NCBI RefSeq assembly: GCF_004785685.1
Contig: NZ_SRPF01000001.1
Location: 1,054,001 to 1,118,000, forward strand
Length of the DNA: 64,000 nt
Direction: 5' to 3'
Source of the DNA: Marinobacter confluentis
Lineage (GTDB): Bacteria; Pseudomonadota; Gammaproteobacteria; Pseudomonadales; Oleiphilaceae
Positions 18,690 to 27,899 of this stretch are shown one piece after another; positions within the stretch are counted from its first letter, which is position 1; each line of letters begins with the position of its first letter. The notes under the pieces are model-generated. The model was not told the DNA's origin and made no database searches. It saw only the letters and a program-made list of their open reading frames with translations. Made by a program: the position numbers and the translations under genes.

Positions 18690-19873
18690 GCAACAAGTAC
18701 TACGAGTTTTTCTGCCCGGTCAAAGTCATTGCCGGTAAAGCGGCCCTGGAACATATTCCTTACGAGCTGACCGGTATGGGCGCCAAACGCCCCATGATCG
18801 TCACCGATAAAGGTGTCCGCGCAGCCGGGTTACTCGAGCCGGTTGTATCCGCCTGCGAAGAGAGCGGCCTCGAAATCATCAGCATTTACGATGACGTACC
18901 CCCGGATTCGTCAACCAGCGTGGTAAAAGACATTGCCGGTATTTACCGAAACGAAAAGTGCGATTCACTGATTGCAATCGGCGGTGGTTCCGCTATCGAT
19001 ACCGCCAAGGCTGTCAATATTCTGGTTTCCGAAGGCGGTGATGATATTGCGAAATACAGTGGCGCCGGTGTCATCAAAAAGCCGCTGAAGCCATTCCTGG
19101 TAGTGCCCACCACCGCCGGAACTGGTTCTGAAGTTACGTCTGTTGCGGTGATAACCGACACCAAAAAATCCGTCAAACTGCCATTCTCGTCATCCTTCCT
19201 GCTGCCAAATGCCGCAGTGATCGACCCACGGATGACGCTGACCTTGCCGCCTCATATCACCGCGGCAACGGCGATGGACGCCATGACGCACGCCACCGAA
19301 GCCTTCACCTGTATGGCGAAGAACCCGTTGAGCGATGCCTATGCGACGGCAGCCATCAAGAAAATCAGCCATTCGCTACTGACCGTTATGGACAATCCCA
19401 AAGATGCCGAAGGTCGGTTGGAGCTGGCTCAGGCATCCACCATGGCAGGCATTGCCTTCTCCAATTCCATGGTCGGCCTGGTTCACGCACTCGGCCATGC
19501 GACTGGCGCAATCTGCCACCTGCCCCATGGCCTGTGCATGAGCCTCTACCTGCCCTATGTACTGGAATACAATCTGGAAACCATCCGTGAACCTCTGGGC
19601 GAGCTGCTGTTATACCTGGATGGCCCGGAAGTCTATGCCGCCACGCCGTCGAACCGCCGTGCAGAGGCCAGCATTTCATCCCTGCGCAAACTTCGCGATG
19701 AGCTGCACAAACGCTGCAAACTGCCTCGTACACTGAAAGAAACCGGCAGCGTGACGGAAGACCAGTTGGAGACCATCGCTGAAGTGGCGCTGGATGATGG
19801 TTCCATTATGTTCAACCCCAAGGAAGTACTTCTTGAGGATGCCAGAGAGGTTCTGAAGCGCGCCTGGGCCTGA
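18686..19873 (+). CDS. Iron-containing alcohol dehydrogenase
   Basis: Group III (Fe-ADH) NAD(P)-dependent dehydrogenase, 395 residues, normal length. GGGSAIDTAKAVNIL (about 94-108) binds the nucleotide; PTTAGTGSEVTSVAVI (about 137-152) and ALGHATGAICHLPHGLCM with His residues (about 268-285) supply the metal site together with Asp in DAMTHATEA (about 198-206). It probably oxidises long-chain or short-chain alcohols to aldehydes; in hydrocarbon-degrading marine bacteria such enzymes often act on alkanols, but that is context only. Coupled to the SCP2-like gene by a 4-base overlap; a hairpin at 19884 follows. Confidence 0.9.
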   Translation: MSNKYYEFFCPVKVIAGKAALEHIPYELTGMGAKRPMIVTDKGVRAAGLLEPVVSACEESGLEIISIYDDVPPDSSTSVVKDIAGIYRNEKCDSLIAIGGGSAIDTAKAVNILVSEGGDDIAKYSGAGVIKKPLKPFLVVPTTAGTGSEVTSVAVITDTKKSVKLPFSSSFLLPNAAVIDPRMTLTLPPHITAATAMDAMTHATEAFTCMAKNPLSDAYATAAIKKISHSLLTVMDNPKDAEGRLELAQASTMAGIAFSNSMVGLVHALGHATGAICHLPHGLCMSLYLPYVLEYNLETIREPLGELLLYLDGPEVYAATPSNRRAEASISSLRKLRDELHKRCKLPRTLKETGSVTEDQLETIAEVALDDGSIMFNPKEVLLEDAREVLKRAWA

Positions 19874-19883
19874 TGCCAGGAAT

Positions 19884-19908
19884 CGCAGCCTGCCACCGGC
19901 GGGCTGCG
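19884..19908 (+). terminator. Hairpin after the alcohol dehydrogenase gene
   Basis: CGCAGCCTGCC, loop ACC, GGCGGGCTGCG: 11 pairs with one G-T. It begins 11 bases after the stop. No T-run follows, so termination would need Rho, or the stem may only protect the mRNA end. Confidence 0.45.
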
Positions 19909-20018
19909 TCCCCGAATCCGGCATTGAAACCAACCCTTCAAACACGCAGAATGCATTATCGTTGGCAGGGACAAGCCGCATGAATGAGACTTAAGTCATC
20001 AATCAGAGCAGATCGCCT

Positions 20019-20807
20019 ATGGGTAGTCCCCGCGCTAATTTCTGGCTTGCATCCCTCGCCGTCCCGTTTCTGATGCCTCTGGGGCCGCTCGCCCATGCGG
20101 AGGACCATTACTCTGCTGACCTGCCATCGGAGACCCGGGTCTTTCGTTTTAATGTTTCCCCGAACGGCTACCCTCCCTATCTGATTACCGAAGATAACCA
20201 GACCAACGGAATCATGTGGACAGTGGTTGAGGAGATTGCGGGTCGTCTGGGGTATCAGGTCGAGGCCCACAAAGTGCCCCGTAAACGGGTCGACCAGATG
20301 CTTCTGGAAGGCTTTATCGACGGAACGTCCCGGGCCATCGAGTGGACCGGCAACCCGGAAGACTTTGTGTTCACGGATCCAATCGTGAACATTGAGGAAG
20401 TGGTTTTCTTCCCGACCGATTCACCCCACGATTTCCGCGTGGTCGAAGATCTCTTTTCCCTGACCCTGGTGACCCACCTGGGTTATCACTATCCAGCGCT
20501 CAGACCGCATTTTGAATCGGGCCAGATTCAACGATTTGACGTATCCCGGGATCAGGATCTTTTCGTGTACGTTCTGCAGGGAGACGAGCTGGACGCCGCC
20601 ATTGCCGACCGGCTGGTCGGACAATGGATACTGTTCAACGAAGGCATGAGGAACAGATTCAGGGTCAGCCCTGCTTCATTGAGCGAAGTCGGTTTCCGGA
20701 TCATGCTCCGGCCGGAGTGGCAGTCCTTTGCCCGGGATTTTAATCGTGAACTTGCCGCGATGCGCAAAAATGGCCGCATAGACGCCATTCTCGCAGACTA
20801 TCGCTGA
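20019..20807 (+). CDS. Periplasmic solute-binding protein, family 3-like
   Basis: A 262-residue protein with a signal peptide (cleavage probably after AHA, residue 26). FRFNVSPNGYPPYLITEDNQTNGIMWTVVEEIAGRLGYQVE is the standard opening of amino-acid-type family 3 binding proteins, and the later FVFTDPIVNIEEVVFFP and LAAMRKNGRIDAILADY complete the fold. No transporter permease or ATPase adjoins it, so it may be an orphan receptor or stand-in sensor, as is common in Marinobacter and Pseudomonas. The ligand is not predictable. Confidence 0.82.
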   Translation: MGSPRANFWLASLAVPFLMPLGPLAHAEDHYSADLPSETRVFRFNVSPNGYPPYLITEDNQTNGIMWTVVEEIAGRLGYQVEAHKVPRKRVDQMLLEGFIDGTSRAIEWTGNPEDFVFTDPIVNIEEVVFFPTDSPHDFRVVEDLFSLTLVTHLGYHYPALRPHFESGQIQRFDVSRDQDLFVYVLQGDELDAAIADRLVGQWILFNEGMRNRFRVSPASLSEVGFRIMLRPEWQSFARDFNRELAAMRKNGRIDAILADYR

Positions 20808-20844
20808 TCCCGGGCCGGGGACCGCCCGGGCACTCCTGCCACCG

Positions 20845-23331
20845 TTATTCCAGCCTTCGCAATAACAGCATTGGTGACACACTCAGCACCGGTTTGAGCT
20901 GCCAGCGCCCGAAGAGCGCAAGCACCAGCGCACTGATCACCGGTATTGGCAGAATCGCCTGCCAGTGCCACTGGAACTGGCCTTCGAACACACGGAACTG
21001 CAACGCCCAGACCGCAGCTTCCGCCGCAATCACCCCCAGAATACCGGCAAAGAAACCCAGCAGTGCGAATTCCAGCATGGTGCTGCGAACCAGCAATGAC
21101 TGGCGACCACCCAGGGTTCTGAGCAGCGCCCCTTCTCGCTGTCGCTCCTGCATGGTGGCGCTAACCACGGCGGCCATCACCACCAGTGCAGCGGCCAGAA
21201 TCAGAGCCAGTATGGCTTCGATAGCCTGGGTTACTTGGCGGACAATTTCCTGAATGCGCTCGATTATATGGTCGACTTCCAGTAGCGATACCGTCGGGAA
21301 CTGCCGCGAAAACTCATTCAGCGCCGATTTCTGATCCCGCGGCAGATAGAAGGCCGTTATCCAGGTAGCAGGCATGTCGTCCAGCCCGCCGCCCGGCGGA
21401 AACGCCATGTAGAAGTTGGGCTTAATGCTGTCCCACTGCACCGTGCGTATGCTCGTGACGGTCTCCGTGACCTTGTCCGAACCGATGGTGAAGCCCAGCT
21501 CGTCACCAACTTCCACCCCCAGCTTACCGGCCAGTTCTGCCTCGATGGAAACACCCCGCTGATCCCCGGGCCGGAACCACTGACCACTGACGATTTCGTT
21601 GTCATCCGGCAAGCTCTCCATCCAGGTCAGGTTCAGTTCCCGGTTCAGAGCCCCGACCCGCTCTTCCTTGGTGACAGCCTCTTTGACCGGCTGCCCGTTA
21701 AGCTCGGTCAACCGCCCCCGGACCATCGGATAGAGATCCCGCAGCGGCTGGCCCCGCTCGGCCCAGAATTCTTCAACGCCATCGACCGCATCCGGGGCAA
21801 TGTTGATCAGGAAGTGGTTGGGGGCATCGTCTGGAAGCTGCGCCTGCCAGTCGTCCAGCAGCGACGTTCGTACCAGAATCAGTGTGGCCGCCAGCATCAA
21901 GGTCATCGCAAATACGGCAATCTGCGACAGGCTCGCCCGCCGATGCCGGTAAAGCCCCACCAGCGCCAGACGCCAGGCATTGCCACCACCGCTGATTTTC
22001 CGGAGTGTGGTGACCAGCACCCAGCCCAGCATTGCCAGAGTCCCCAACAGCAGGGCAAGGCCGCCCAGCAGGGCCAGCACCAGCGACACCTCCCGGGCGT
22101 ACATCCATACCAGGCCGAAGATGGCGAAAATCGCAATGGCCATATCCGGTATCGCTTCCCGGCCCGACTCTCCCGGCTGGCTTCTGAGCACCCGCATGGC
22201 CGGTACATTTTTAAGCCGCCTGATAGGCGGATAGGCAAACGCGAACAGCGACACCAGCGCCGTCAGCAGTGCCGGTGCCAGGGCATTGGGGTCCAGGTGC
22301 ATATCCACCTGCTGCTCCAGAACATCGCCAAGTACACTGGACAGCAGCCAGAACAGTGGCAGGGCCACCAGCAGCCCACCAATGGCCCCGACCAGCCCCC
22401 ACAGGCCGAGTCTGCGAAGATAAAGCCGGCCGATGCCCTTGCTGTTCACGCCCAGGGTTTTCAGGAGCGCGACTGTGTCTCGTTGGGACATGGCGTACTG
22501 GCGGCTGGCAACTGCGACCGCAACCGCCGCAAGCATAACGGCCAGACTGCCACCCAGTAGCAGAAAGCGTTCAGCCCGCTGCAGTGATTCAGAGAAGGTT
22601 TCACCATCACGGACACCTTCCCATTCGTGGCTGGGTTCCAGCTGTGGCTGCAGCCAGGAATAATAGTTATTGAGAGCGCCCTCATCGCCCGCGAAAAGAT
22701 AAACGTATTCAACCCGGCTGCCCTCCTGAATCACCTCAGTGGATGCCACATCACTGGAATGCATCATCACTCTGGGAGCGAGCGACGACATCCGGAAACC
22801 GCCGTCCGGCTCGCGAACCAGCAGCCCGGATATGTTCAGCTGCCGATTACCCACATCCAGAGTGTCACCGACTTCAAGTTCCAGTAGGCGCAACAGACGT
22901 GGGTTCACCCAGACCTCGCCCGGGGCGGGGCCGCTGGTCACCAACTGGCGCGGTGCATCGGCACCTTCCTGAATTTCTACCTGGCCACGCAAAGGATAGG
23001 CATCGTTTACCGCTTTCACCGACACCAGCTGGAAATTGTCGGCGCCGTAAACCATGGTCGAGAATTCCACCATCCGGGCGGTTTGAATCCGCCGGCTACT
23101 GGCTTCCTCCAGCCAGGCTTCCGGAATTTCGCGGCCATTTTCGGATTCAAGCTGGCGATCTGCCGCCAGAAAAGAACTGGCAGAAGTGACCAGTGTGCGT
23201 TGCAACTGGCTGGCAAACAGGGCAATGGTAGCGACGGTAGCAACCGCAATGATCAGTGCGGACAACACCACCCGCACGTCCCGCTCGCGCCAGTCCCGGC
23301 GCACGGACATCAGTTTCTGGGAAGCAGCCAT
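20845..23331 (-). CDS. ybbP: FtsX-family ABC transporter permease, YbbP-like
   Basis: An 828-residue inner-membrane protein with the ten-segment layout of YbbP/LolC-type permeases: one helix near the N-terminus (about 22-42), a large periplasmic loop, a helix group at about 260-370 (FtsX domain 1), a second pair around 390-480, another periplasmic domain, and a terminal group at about 705-815 (FtsX domain 2). Such type VII permeases transmit force to the periplasm rather than move substrates through the membrane. It directly abuts its ATPase gene (stop overlaps start by one base) and, together with divergent tesA, reproduces the E. coli tesA-ybbA-ybbP arrangement. Confidence 0.9.
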   Translation of the reverse strand: MAASQKLMSVRRDWRERDVRVVLSALIIAVATVATIALFASQLQRTLVTSASSFLAADRQLESENGREIPEAWLEEASSRRIQTARMVEFSTMVYGADNFQLVSVKAVNDAYPLRGQVEIQEGADAPRQLVTSGPAPGEVWVNPRLLRLLELEVGDTLDVGNRQLNISGLLVREPDGGFRMSSLAPRVMMHSSDVASTEVIQEGSRVEYVYLFAGDEGALNNYYSWLQPQLEPSHEWEGVRDGETFSESLQRAERFLLLGGSLAVMLAAVAVAVASRQYAMSQRDTVALLKTLGVNSKGIGRLYLRRLGLWGLVGAIGGLLVALPLFWLLSSVLGDVLEQQVDMHLDPNALAPALLTALVSLFAFAYPPIRRLKNVPAMRVLRSQPGESGREAIPDMAIAIFAIFGLVWMYAREVSLVLALLGGLALLLGTLAMLGWVLVTTLRKISGGGNAWRLALVGLYRHRRASLSQIAVFAMTLMLAATLILVRTSLLDDWQAQLPDDAPNHFLINIAPDAVDGVEEFWAERGQPLRDLYPMVRGRLTELNGQPVKEAVTKEERVGALNRELNLTWMESLPDDNEIVSGQWFRPGDQRGVSIEAELAGKLGVEVGDELGFTIGSDKVTETVTSIRTVQWDSIKPNFYMAFPPGGGLDDMPATWITAFYLPRDQKSALNEFSRQFPTVSLLEVDHIIERIQEIVRQVTQAIEAILALILAAALVVMAAVVSATMQERQREGALLRTLGGRQSLLVRSTMLEFALLGFFAGILGVIAAEAAVWALQFRVFEGQFQWHWQAILPIPVISALVLALFGRWQLKPVLSVSPMLLLRRLE

Positions 23332-24071
23332 CAGTTTACTGCTCCGGTCTCGGCCTCAGCTGACCTGGCAGGCTCGGTCAGAACGCCGGCTTCGATAGAA
23401 AACTGACGGCCACAACGGGCGGCCAGCCGCTCATCATGGGTGACCATCACCAGGGTCGTGCCCTGTTCCCGGTTCAGGGTCATCAGCAGGTCGGATACGT
23501 CGTGGCCGGTGCGGTTATCAAGGTTACCCGTAGGCTCATCCGCGAACAGCACCGCAGGTTCCGAAGCAAAGGCCCTGGCAATGGCTACCCGCTGCTGTTC
23601 GCCGCCGGAAAGCTGGCGTGGCGTGTGGTAAAGCCGCTCGCCAAGGCCAACCCGCTCCAGCAGCTCTTTGGCCTTGGCCTCGGGGCCGGTTGAACCGCTC
23701 AGCTCCAGGGGCAGCATGACGTTCTCAAGGGCAGTCAGCGCAGGCAGCAACTGAAAGGACTGGAATACAAAACCCACGCGGCGGGAACGAAGCTGGGCGC
23801 GCTCATCCTCACCCAACTGACTGATCATGGCACCATCCAGCTCCACCGTGCCCTCGGTAGGCGTATCCAGCCCCGCGAGCAGACCCAGCAGTGTTGTCTT
23901 GCCAGAACCGGAACGGCCCACGATCGCCACGGATTCACCGCGGTTGATTTCAAGATTGACCCCCTGCAAGATCGTCAACGTATCAGTTTCCAGACTGACC
24001 CGGTGAGACAGATCGGTGACTTTCAGCATGGGGCGTAAATCTTGAGAATGATGTTCGCTCAGGTCGCTCAC
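23331..24071 (-). CDS. ybbA: ABC transporter ATP-binding protein, YbbA-like
   Basis: ATPase partner of the YbbP permease, 246 residues. Walker A GRSGSGKTT (about 53-61), Q-loop in FVFQSFQLLPALTALENVMLP, signature LSGGEQQRVAIARAF (about 158-172), Walker B VLFADEPTGNLD and H-loop VTHDERLA are all intact and of the LolD/MacB class. Residues 1-14 precede the usual start MLKVTDL, so a start at Met15 is possible. Divergent from tesA with 47 bases between them, so promoters overlap. Confidence 0.92.
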   Translation of the reverse strand: MSDLSEHHSQDLRPMLKVTDLSHRVSLETDTLTILQGVNLEINRGESVAIVGRSGSGKTTLLGLLAGLDTPTEGTVELDGAMISQLGEDERAQLRSRRVGFVFQSFQLLPALTALENVMLPLELSGSTGPEAKAKELLERVGLGERLYHTPRQLSGGEQQRVAIARAFASEPAVLFADEPTGNLDNRTGHDVSDLLMTLNREQGTTLVMVTHDERLAARCGRQFSIEAGVLTEPARSAEAETGAVN

Positions 24072-24118
24072 GGGGTCTCCAGGGTAATATTGAATTCTTC
24101 ACGATAAACAGGATTCTT

Positions 24119-24751
24119 ATGGATACGGCATTCCGACGCCTGAGATCAATAGTTTTCATCGCTTTAATGATTGTTTTCGCCCCGGCATATGCCAGCCAGG
24201 GCACACTCCTGATCATGGGCGACAGTCTAAGCGCTGCTTATGGTGTACAGACAGAAGAAGCCTGGGTTGCCCTGCTACGGGAGCGGCTCGACCAACAGGA
24301 CCTGGAAGGATGGGAGGTGATCAATGCCAGTATCAGCGGGGAGACCACGGACGGGGGCCTGCGGCGCCTGCCGGACCTTCTGGAGCGTCATCAGCCGGAC
24401 GTTGTGATGATTGAACTGGGTGGCAACGACGGTCTGCGTGGGTTCCCGCCCCAGGTCATCCGGCAGAACATCTCGAAGATGATCGAGCAGTCCCAGGCTG
24501 TAAATGCAGACGTTGTGCTGGTCGGCATGCAGATTCCCCCCAACTACGGCGAGCGCTACACCAGCGCTTTTGCAAACATATTTCCCGAACTGGCGGATCG
24601 TTTCGACACGCAGCTGGTGCCTTTCTTTCTTGACGGCATTTACGACAAGGAAGGCATGATGCAGGACGATGACATTCACCCGACAGCGGAAGCCCAGGGG
24701 CAGCTGCTGGACAACGTCTGGCCCGTACTCGAGCCGATGCTGACAGACTGA
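24119..24751 (+). CDS. tesA: Periplasmic GDSL lysophospholipase/arylesterase TesA
   Basis: Multifunctional esterase/thioesterase I, 210 residues. A signal peptide (about 1-28, ending APAYA) directs it to the periplasm. The SGNH-hydrolase blocks are visible: GDSLSAAYG (Ser near 38), NASISGETT, GGNDGLRG and the Asp-His pair in DDIHPTAEAQ. The family hydrolyses lysophospholipids and acyl thioesters. Its place opposite ybbA-ybbP is conserved in many gammaproteobacteria, suggesting a shared role in envelope lipid handling. Confidence 0.93.
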   Translation: MDTAFRRLRSIVFIALMIVFAPAYASQGTLLIMGDSLSAAYGVQTEEAWVALLRERLDQQDLEGWEVINASISGETTDGGLRRLPDLLERHQPDVVMIELGGNDGLRGFPPQVIRQNISKMIEQSQAVNADVVLVGMQIPPNYGERYTSAFANIFPELADRFDTQLVPFFLDGIYDKEGMMQDDDIHPTAEAQGQLLDNVWPVLEPMLTD

Positions 24752-24780
24752 GTCAGCTCGCTCTCAGCGCAACCTCGGTC

Positions 24781-25746
24781 TCAGCGCAATAGGGACGCAA
24801 AGTGTCTGACGGCTCGCCGCTCTGACCAATAATAGCCACCGCCTGCCTGATCGACAAAGCCAACGTGCCCGCCCCACTTCGGGAATTCCACGCGGGCATG
24901 GGCACCCAGAACCGAGGGATCCGATGGAAAGCATCGGGCTGACAGAAACGGGTCATCCTGAGCGTTTACCATCAGAGCTGGCACCCGAATGTCCTTTAAC
25001 CGCCCCAGCGCCGAGCAGTTCGCCCAGTAATCCTGAGCGTCAGAAAATCCGTGCAGCGGAGCGGTGAACCGGTCGTCGAATTCGTGAAAGGTCTGAATAT
25101 TGTCGAAGCCGGCAGTATCGATCAGATCAGGAAACTTTCTCGACTTTTCCTCCATCTTTACCTTCAGGTCTCTCAGGAACCGCTGCATGTAGATTTTGCG
25201 GCTGGGCCGCGCAAGGGTGTCTGCACTGCCGGCAAGGTCACAGGGAACGGAAAACGCAATGCCGCCGCAGATGCGGCTGTCGATCTGTTCGGACTGCTCA
25301 GCGAGATACAACAAGGTCAGGTTGCCGCCCATGCTGAAACCCGCCAGCCCCAATGTGTCATACCCTTGCGCCAGGCCGTGCCTGACCACACAATCCAGAT
25401 CCCCCGTCGCACCACTGTGGTAGAAGCGTGGCTGATGATTCATCACCCCACCGCAGGAGCGGAAATTCCAGGCCAGCACGTCCCATCCTTCCCGCAGCAA
25501 CGCCCGGGCCAGACCCTGGATGTAGGGTCGTCGGCTATGGCCTTCCAGACCATGGGACAGAACCGCCAGCCGGTCACTGCCCTGTCGGTACCAGTCAAGG
25601 TGCAGTTCATCGCTATCATCGGTAGGCAGTACTTCCGGTTCCGGAGCCTGTACCTCGACTGAGCGAAACAGGGATGGCCAGATGGACTGGACATGGCCGC
25701 TGCGCAGCCAGAGCGGTGGTCTGTAATCTGATACCGGGTCGTACAA
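24781..25746 (-). CDS. YheT-family alpha/beta hydrolase
   Basis: A 321-residue hydrolase of the YheT/ABHD1-3-like group. DYRPPLWLRSGHVQSIWPSLFR is the family opening (usually FxPPxWLxxxHxQTI), GFSMGGN carries the nucleophile Ser (about residue 146), DDPFLS holds the acid and GGHVGF the histidine (near 293). YheT proteins act on esters of unknown physiological identity. It converges with tesA and is followed, on the other side, by the promoter of tRNA-Asn. Confidence 0.88.
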   Translation of the reverse strand: MYDPVSDYRPPLWLRSGHVQSIWPSLFRSVEVQAPEPEVLPTDDSDELHLDWYRQGSDRLAVLSHGLEGHSRRPYIQGLARALLREGWDVLAWNFRSCGGVMNHQPRFYHSGATGDLDCVVRHGLAQGYDTLGLAGFSMGGNLTLLYLAEQSEQIDSRICGGIAFSVPCDLAGSADTLARPSRKIYMQRFLRDLKVKMEEKSRKFPDLIDTAGFDNIQTFHEFDDRFTAPLHGFSDAQDYWANCSALGRLKDIRVPALMVNAQDDPFLSARCFPSDPSVLGAHARVEFPKWGGHVGFVDQAGGGYYWSERRAVRHFASLLR

Positions 25747-25770
25747 AATTTAACCTTTCAATTCATGGGG

Positions 25771-25799
25771 TTGACGCCTTCCTGGAAAGCCCCTACTAT
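25771..25799 (+). promoter_or_regulatory. Sigma-70 promoter of tRNA-Asn copy 1
   Basis: TTGACG (25771-25776), 17-base spacer, TACTAT (25794-25799), followed by the GC-rich discriminator GCGCGCC typical of stringently controlled stable-RNA promoters. The tRNA begins 21 bases after the -10 box. Confidence 0.8.
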
Positions 25800-25819
25800 G
25801 CGCGCCATTCCAGCTTTGT

Positions 25820-25895
25820 TCCCCGATAGCTCAGTTGGTAGAGCAACGGACTGTTAATCCGTTTGTCGCTGGTTCGAGCCCAGCTCGGGGAGCCA
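25820..25895 (+). tRNA. tRNA-Asn (anticodon GTT), copy 1
   Basis: 76-nt tRNA including encoded CCA. Acceptor stem TCCCCGA pairs with TCGGGGA; D arm GCTC/GAGC; anticodon stem ACGGA/TCCGT with loop CTGTTAA; T arm GCTGG-TTCGAGC-CCAGC; discriminator G. Identical to the copy at 40357. No terminator-like T-run follows closely. Confidence 0.97.
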
Positions 25896-25918
25896 CTTCT
25901 TCTGAACACCCTTTCCAA

Positions 25919-27211
25919 CTAGAACAGCGTCTTCCACTGCATGAATTCACGCAGCGCCTGATAGAGCGTTACGCCATCTCTGGCGCCAGCGGTTTCCCGG
26001 ATGGAATGCATGGCAAACTGCGGCACGCCGATATCCAGAGTGGTCACGCCCAGATTTCCCGCCGTCAGTGGCCCAATGGTGCTGCCACAGCCCATATCGC
26101 TGCGCACCACAAACGTCTGGTATGGCAAACCAAGCTCATCGCTGATGTGCCGGTAGACGGCGGCGGAACGACTGTTGGTGGCGTAACGCTGGTTGTGATT
26201 TACCTTGATCACCGGGCCCTGATTCAGCAGGGGGCCGTGGTTTTCATCGTGCTTGTCCATGTAGTTCGGGTGCACGCCATGGGCGTTATCGGCGGAGATC
26301 ATCATCGACCGGGCCAGTGACCGGCCGCGACCCGCACCGCACCAGCGATCCAGGATGGATGCCAGGAAAGGCCCCTGGGCGCCCTCGGCGGACATGCTGC
26401 CCACTTCTTCGTGATCGTTACACACCAGCAAAGCCGGCTCCTCGCCTGAGGCGTCGATCAGCGACCGGACCCCGATAAAGCAGCTCAGCAGGTTATCCAG
26501 CCGCGCTGAAGCGATGAAGTCGTCCTTCAGGCCCACCAGGGAAGCCGGTTGAGCATCGTAGAAACCGAGTTCGTAACCCAGGATTTTTCTGGCCTGTGTT
26601 CCCGGGTGCTCACTCTGGAGCTGGTCTTTCAAAATGTCTGAAAAGCGCGTGTTATCGCCTTCCGGCACCTGCATCAGCACCGGCGGCAGATCGGTCTGCG
26701 CATTGACCGTGCGGTTGCTGTTGGCTTCCCGGTCCAGGTGAATGGCCAGGCTGGGGATTGAGGCAATAGCCTTGCGGAAATCAATCAGCGCGTCCTGAAC
26801 CTTGCCGGCGTCATCCAGATAAGTCACACGACCGGCCAGGGACAGATCGCGGTCAAACCAGGGGTTGAGCAGCACGCCACCGTATACTTCTACCCCAAGC
26901 TGCAGATAGCCTTTGCGGCGCAGTTCCGGATTGGGCTTCACCTTCAGGCAGGGACTGTCGGTGTGGGCGCCGACCATGCGAATACCCGCCTGATCTGTCG
27001 CGCGCTTGCCGGTTCGGAAGGCGACAATGGACGAGCCATTGCGAATGGCATAATAGCCCTTGCCCGATTCCAGACTCCAGTCTTCCTTTTCGTCCAGAGC
27101 CTCGAACCCGGCCTCATCCAGCATCTGTTTCATACTGGCGACTGCATGCCATGGCGTGGGTGAAGCGTTGAGAAAACCGATCAGCTGTTGATTAAAATCC
27201 GCGTGTTTCAT
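25919..27211 (-). CDS. apeB: M18-family aminopeptidase ApeB
   Basis: Cytoplasmic zinc aspartyl-type aminopeptidase, 430 residues, standard for the family. TDSPCLKVKPN (zinc-binding His near 82), ARLDNLLSCF (bridging Asp near 240), CNDHEEVGSMSAEGAQG (general-base Glu near 274) and the C-terminal MGCGSTIGP and MHSIRE histidine motif are all present. It removes N-terminal residues from peptides in amino acid recycling. ATG at 27211; transcribed away from the TTG-started gene at 27325. Confidence 0.93.
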   Translation of the reverse strand: MKHADFNQQLIGFLNASPTPWHAVASMKQMLDEAGFEALDEKEDWSLESGKGYYAIRNGSSIVAFRTGKRATDQAGIRMVGAHTDSPCLKVKPNPELRRKGYLQLGVEVYGGVLLNPWFDRDLSLAGRVTYLDDAGKVQDALIDFRKAIASIPSLAIHLDREANSNRTVNAQTDLPPVLMQVPEGDNTRFSDILKDQLQSEHPGTQARKILGYELGFYDAQPASLVGLKDDFIASARLDNLLSCFIGVRSLIDASGEEPALLVCNDHEEVGSMSAEGAQGPFLASILDRWCGAGRGRSLARSMMISADNAHGVHPNYMDKHDENHGPLLNQGPVIKVNHNQRYATNSRSAAVYRHISDELGLPYQTFVVRSDMGCGSTIGPLTAGNLGVTTLDIGVPQFAMHSIRETAGARDGVTLYQALREFMQWKTLF

Positions 27212-27324
27212 AGTGGTTCTGAAAAAGCCCCTGATAAACTGATTTAAGCGGCGTCAGTATGGCATGATGGCGCCTTTCGTCCTACTTTCGCCCTATTGTC
27301 GACCTTTTAAAGGGAGATCCGATT

Positions 27325-27804
27325 TTGCCCGAGCCGCGTTTTCTCGATATCGAGTACTGCCAGACCGAAGACGCCCTGTTTCCGGTAGCTATGGCCTGGT
27401 CACTGGAAAACGGCCAGATGAAAACCGTGGTGATTGCCCCCGACGACAGCTGGATTCCGGACGACGGTGACCTGGGCGATTTCGACCTGCTCTATCTGGA
27501 GGAACAGGGCGTTCCATTAATCGAAATTGTCCATGAACTTCATCAGGACCTTCCGGACCAGACAGTTTACGTGGACGGCATGGACCCGGATGAAGTGCTG
27601 GTGGATATGATTTTCGACGCGGTCGATTCCGAGCCTCCCTTTGAGATCGTGGGCATCGAATCCCTGGTAACCTCCCTTTCCCGCGAAGCCCTGGATGATC
27701 GTCGCCGCCAACTGCTCACCGACGAAGGCCTGGAACCCCAATTACCGGAAAACGGTGTCTACGCCCTGCTGCTCATTGCCCGCGAGGAAGGTTTCTTCAA
27801 CTAG
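27325..27804 (+). CDS. Conserved hypothetical protein, possible RNase H-like exonuclease fold
   Basis: A 159-residue acidic protein. RFLDIEYCQTEDALFPVAMAWSLENG looks like the first motif (DxE) of DnaQ-type 3'-5' exonucleases, and VYVDGMDPDEVLVDMIFDAV like the second; the third His/Asp motif is not evident, so activity is doubtful. The start appears to be TTG 27325 with GGGAG 10 bases upstream; no ATG is available early in the frame. Stands alone between apeB and the outer-membrane protein gene. Confidence 0.6.
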   Translation: MPEPRFLDIEYCQTEDALFPVAMAWSLENGQMKTVVIAPDDSWIPDDGDLGDFDLLYLEEQGVPLIEIVHELHQDLPDQTVYVDGMDPDEVLVDMIFDAVDSEPPFEIVGIESLVTSLSREALDDRRRQLLTDEGLEPQLPENGVYALLLIAREEGFFN

Positions 27805-27899
27805 TACCGGCGGCCAGCCCAACGAAGTGTGACTTGTGTCGACGTAACAAACCGTTACAGAAGGCAGAATCGTGCGGTCCCTTAAACGTCAGGAACCGC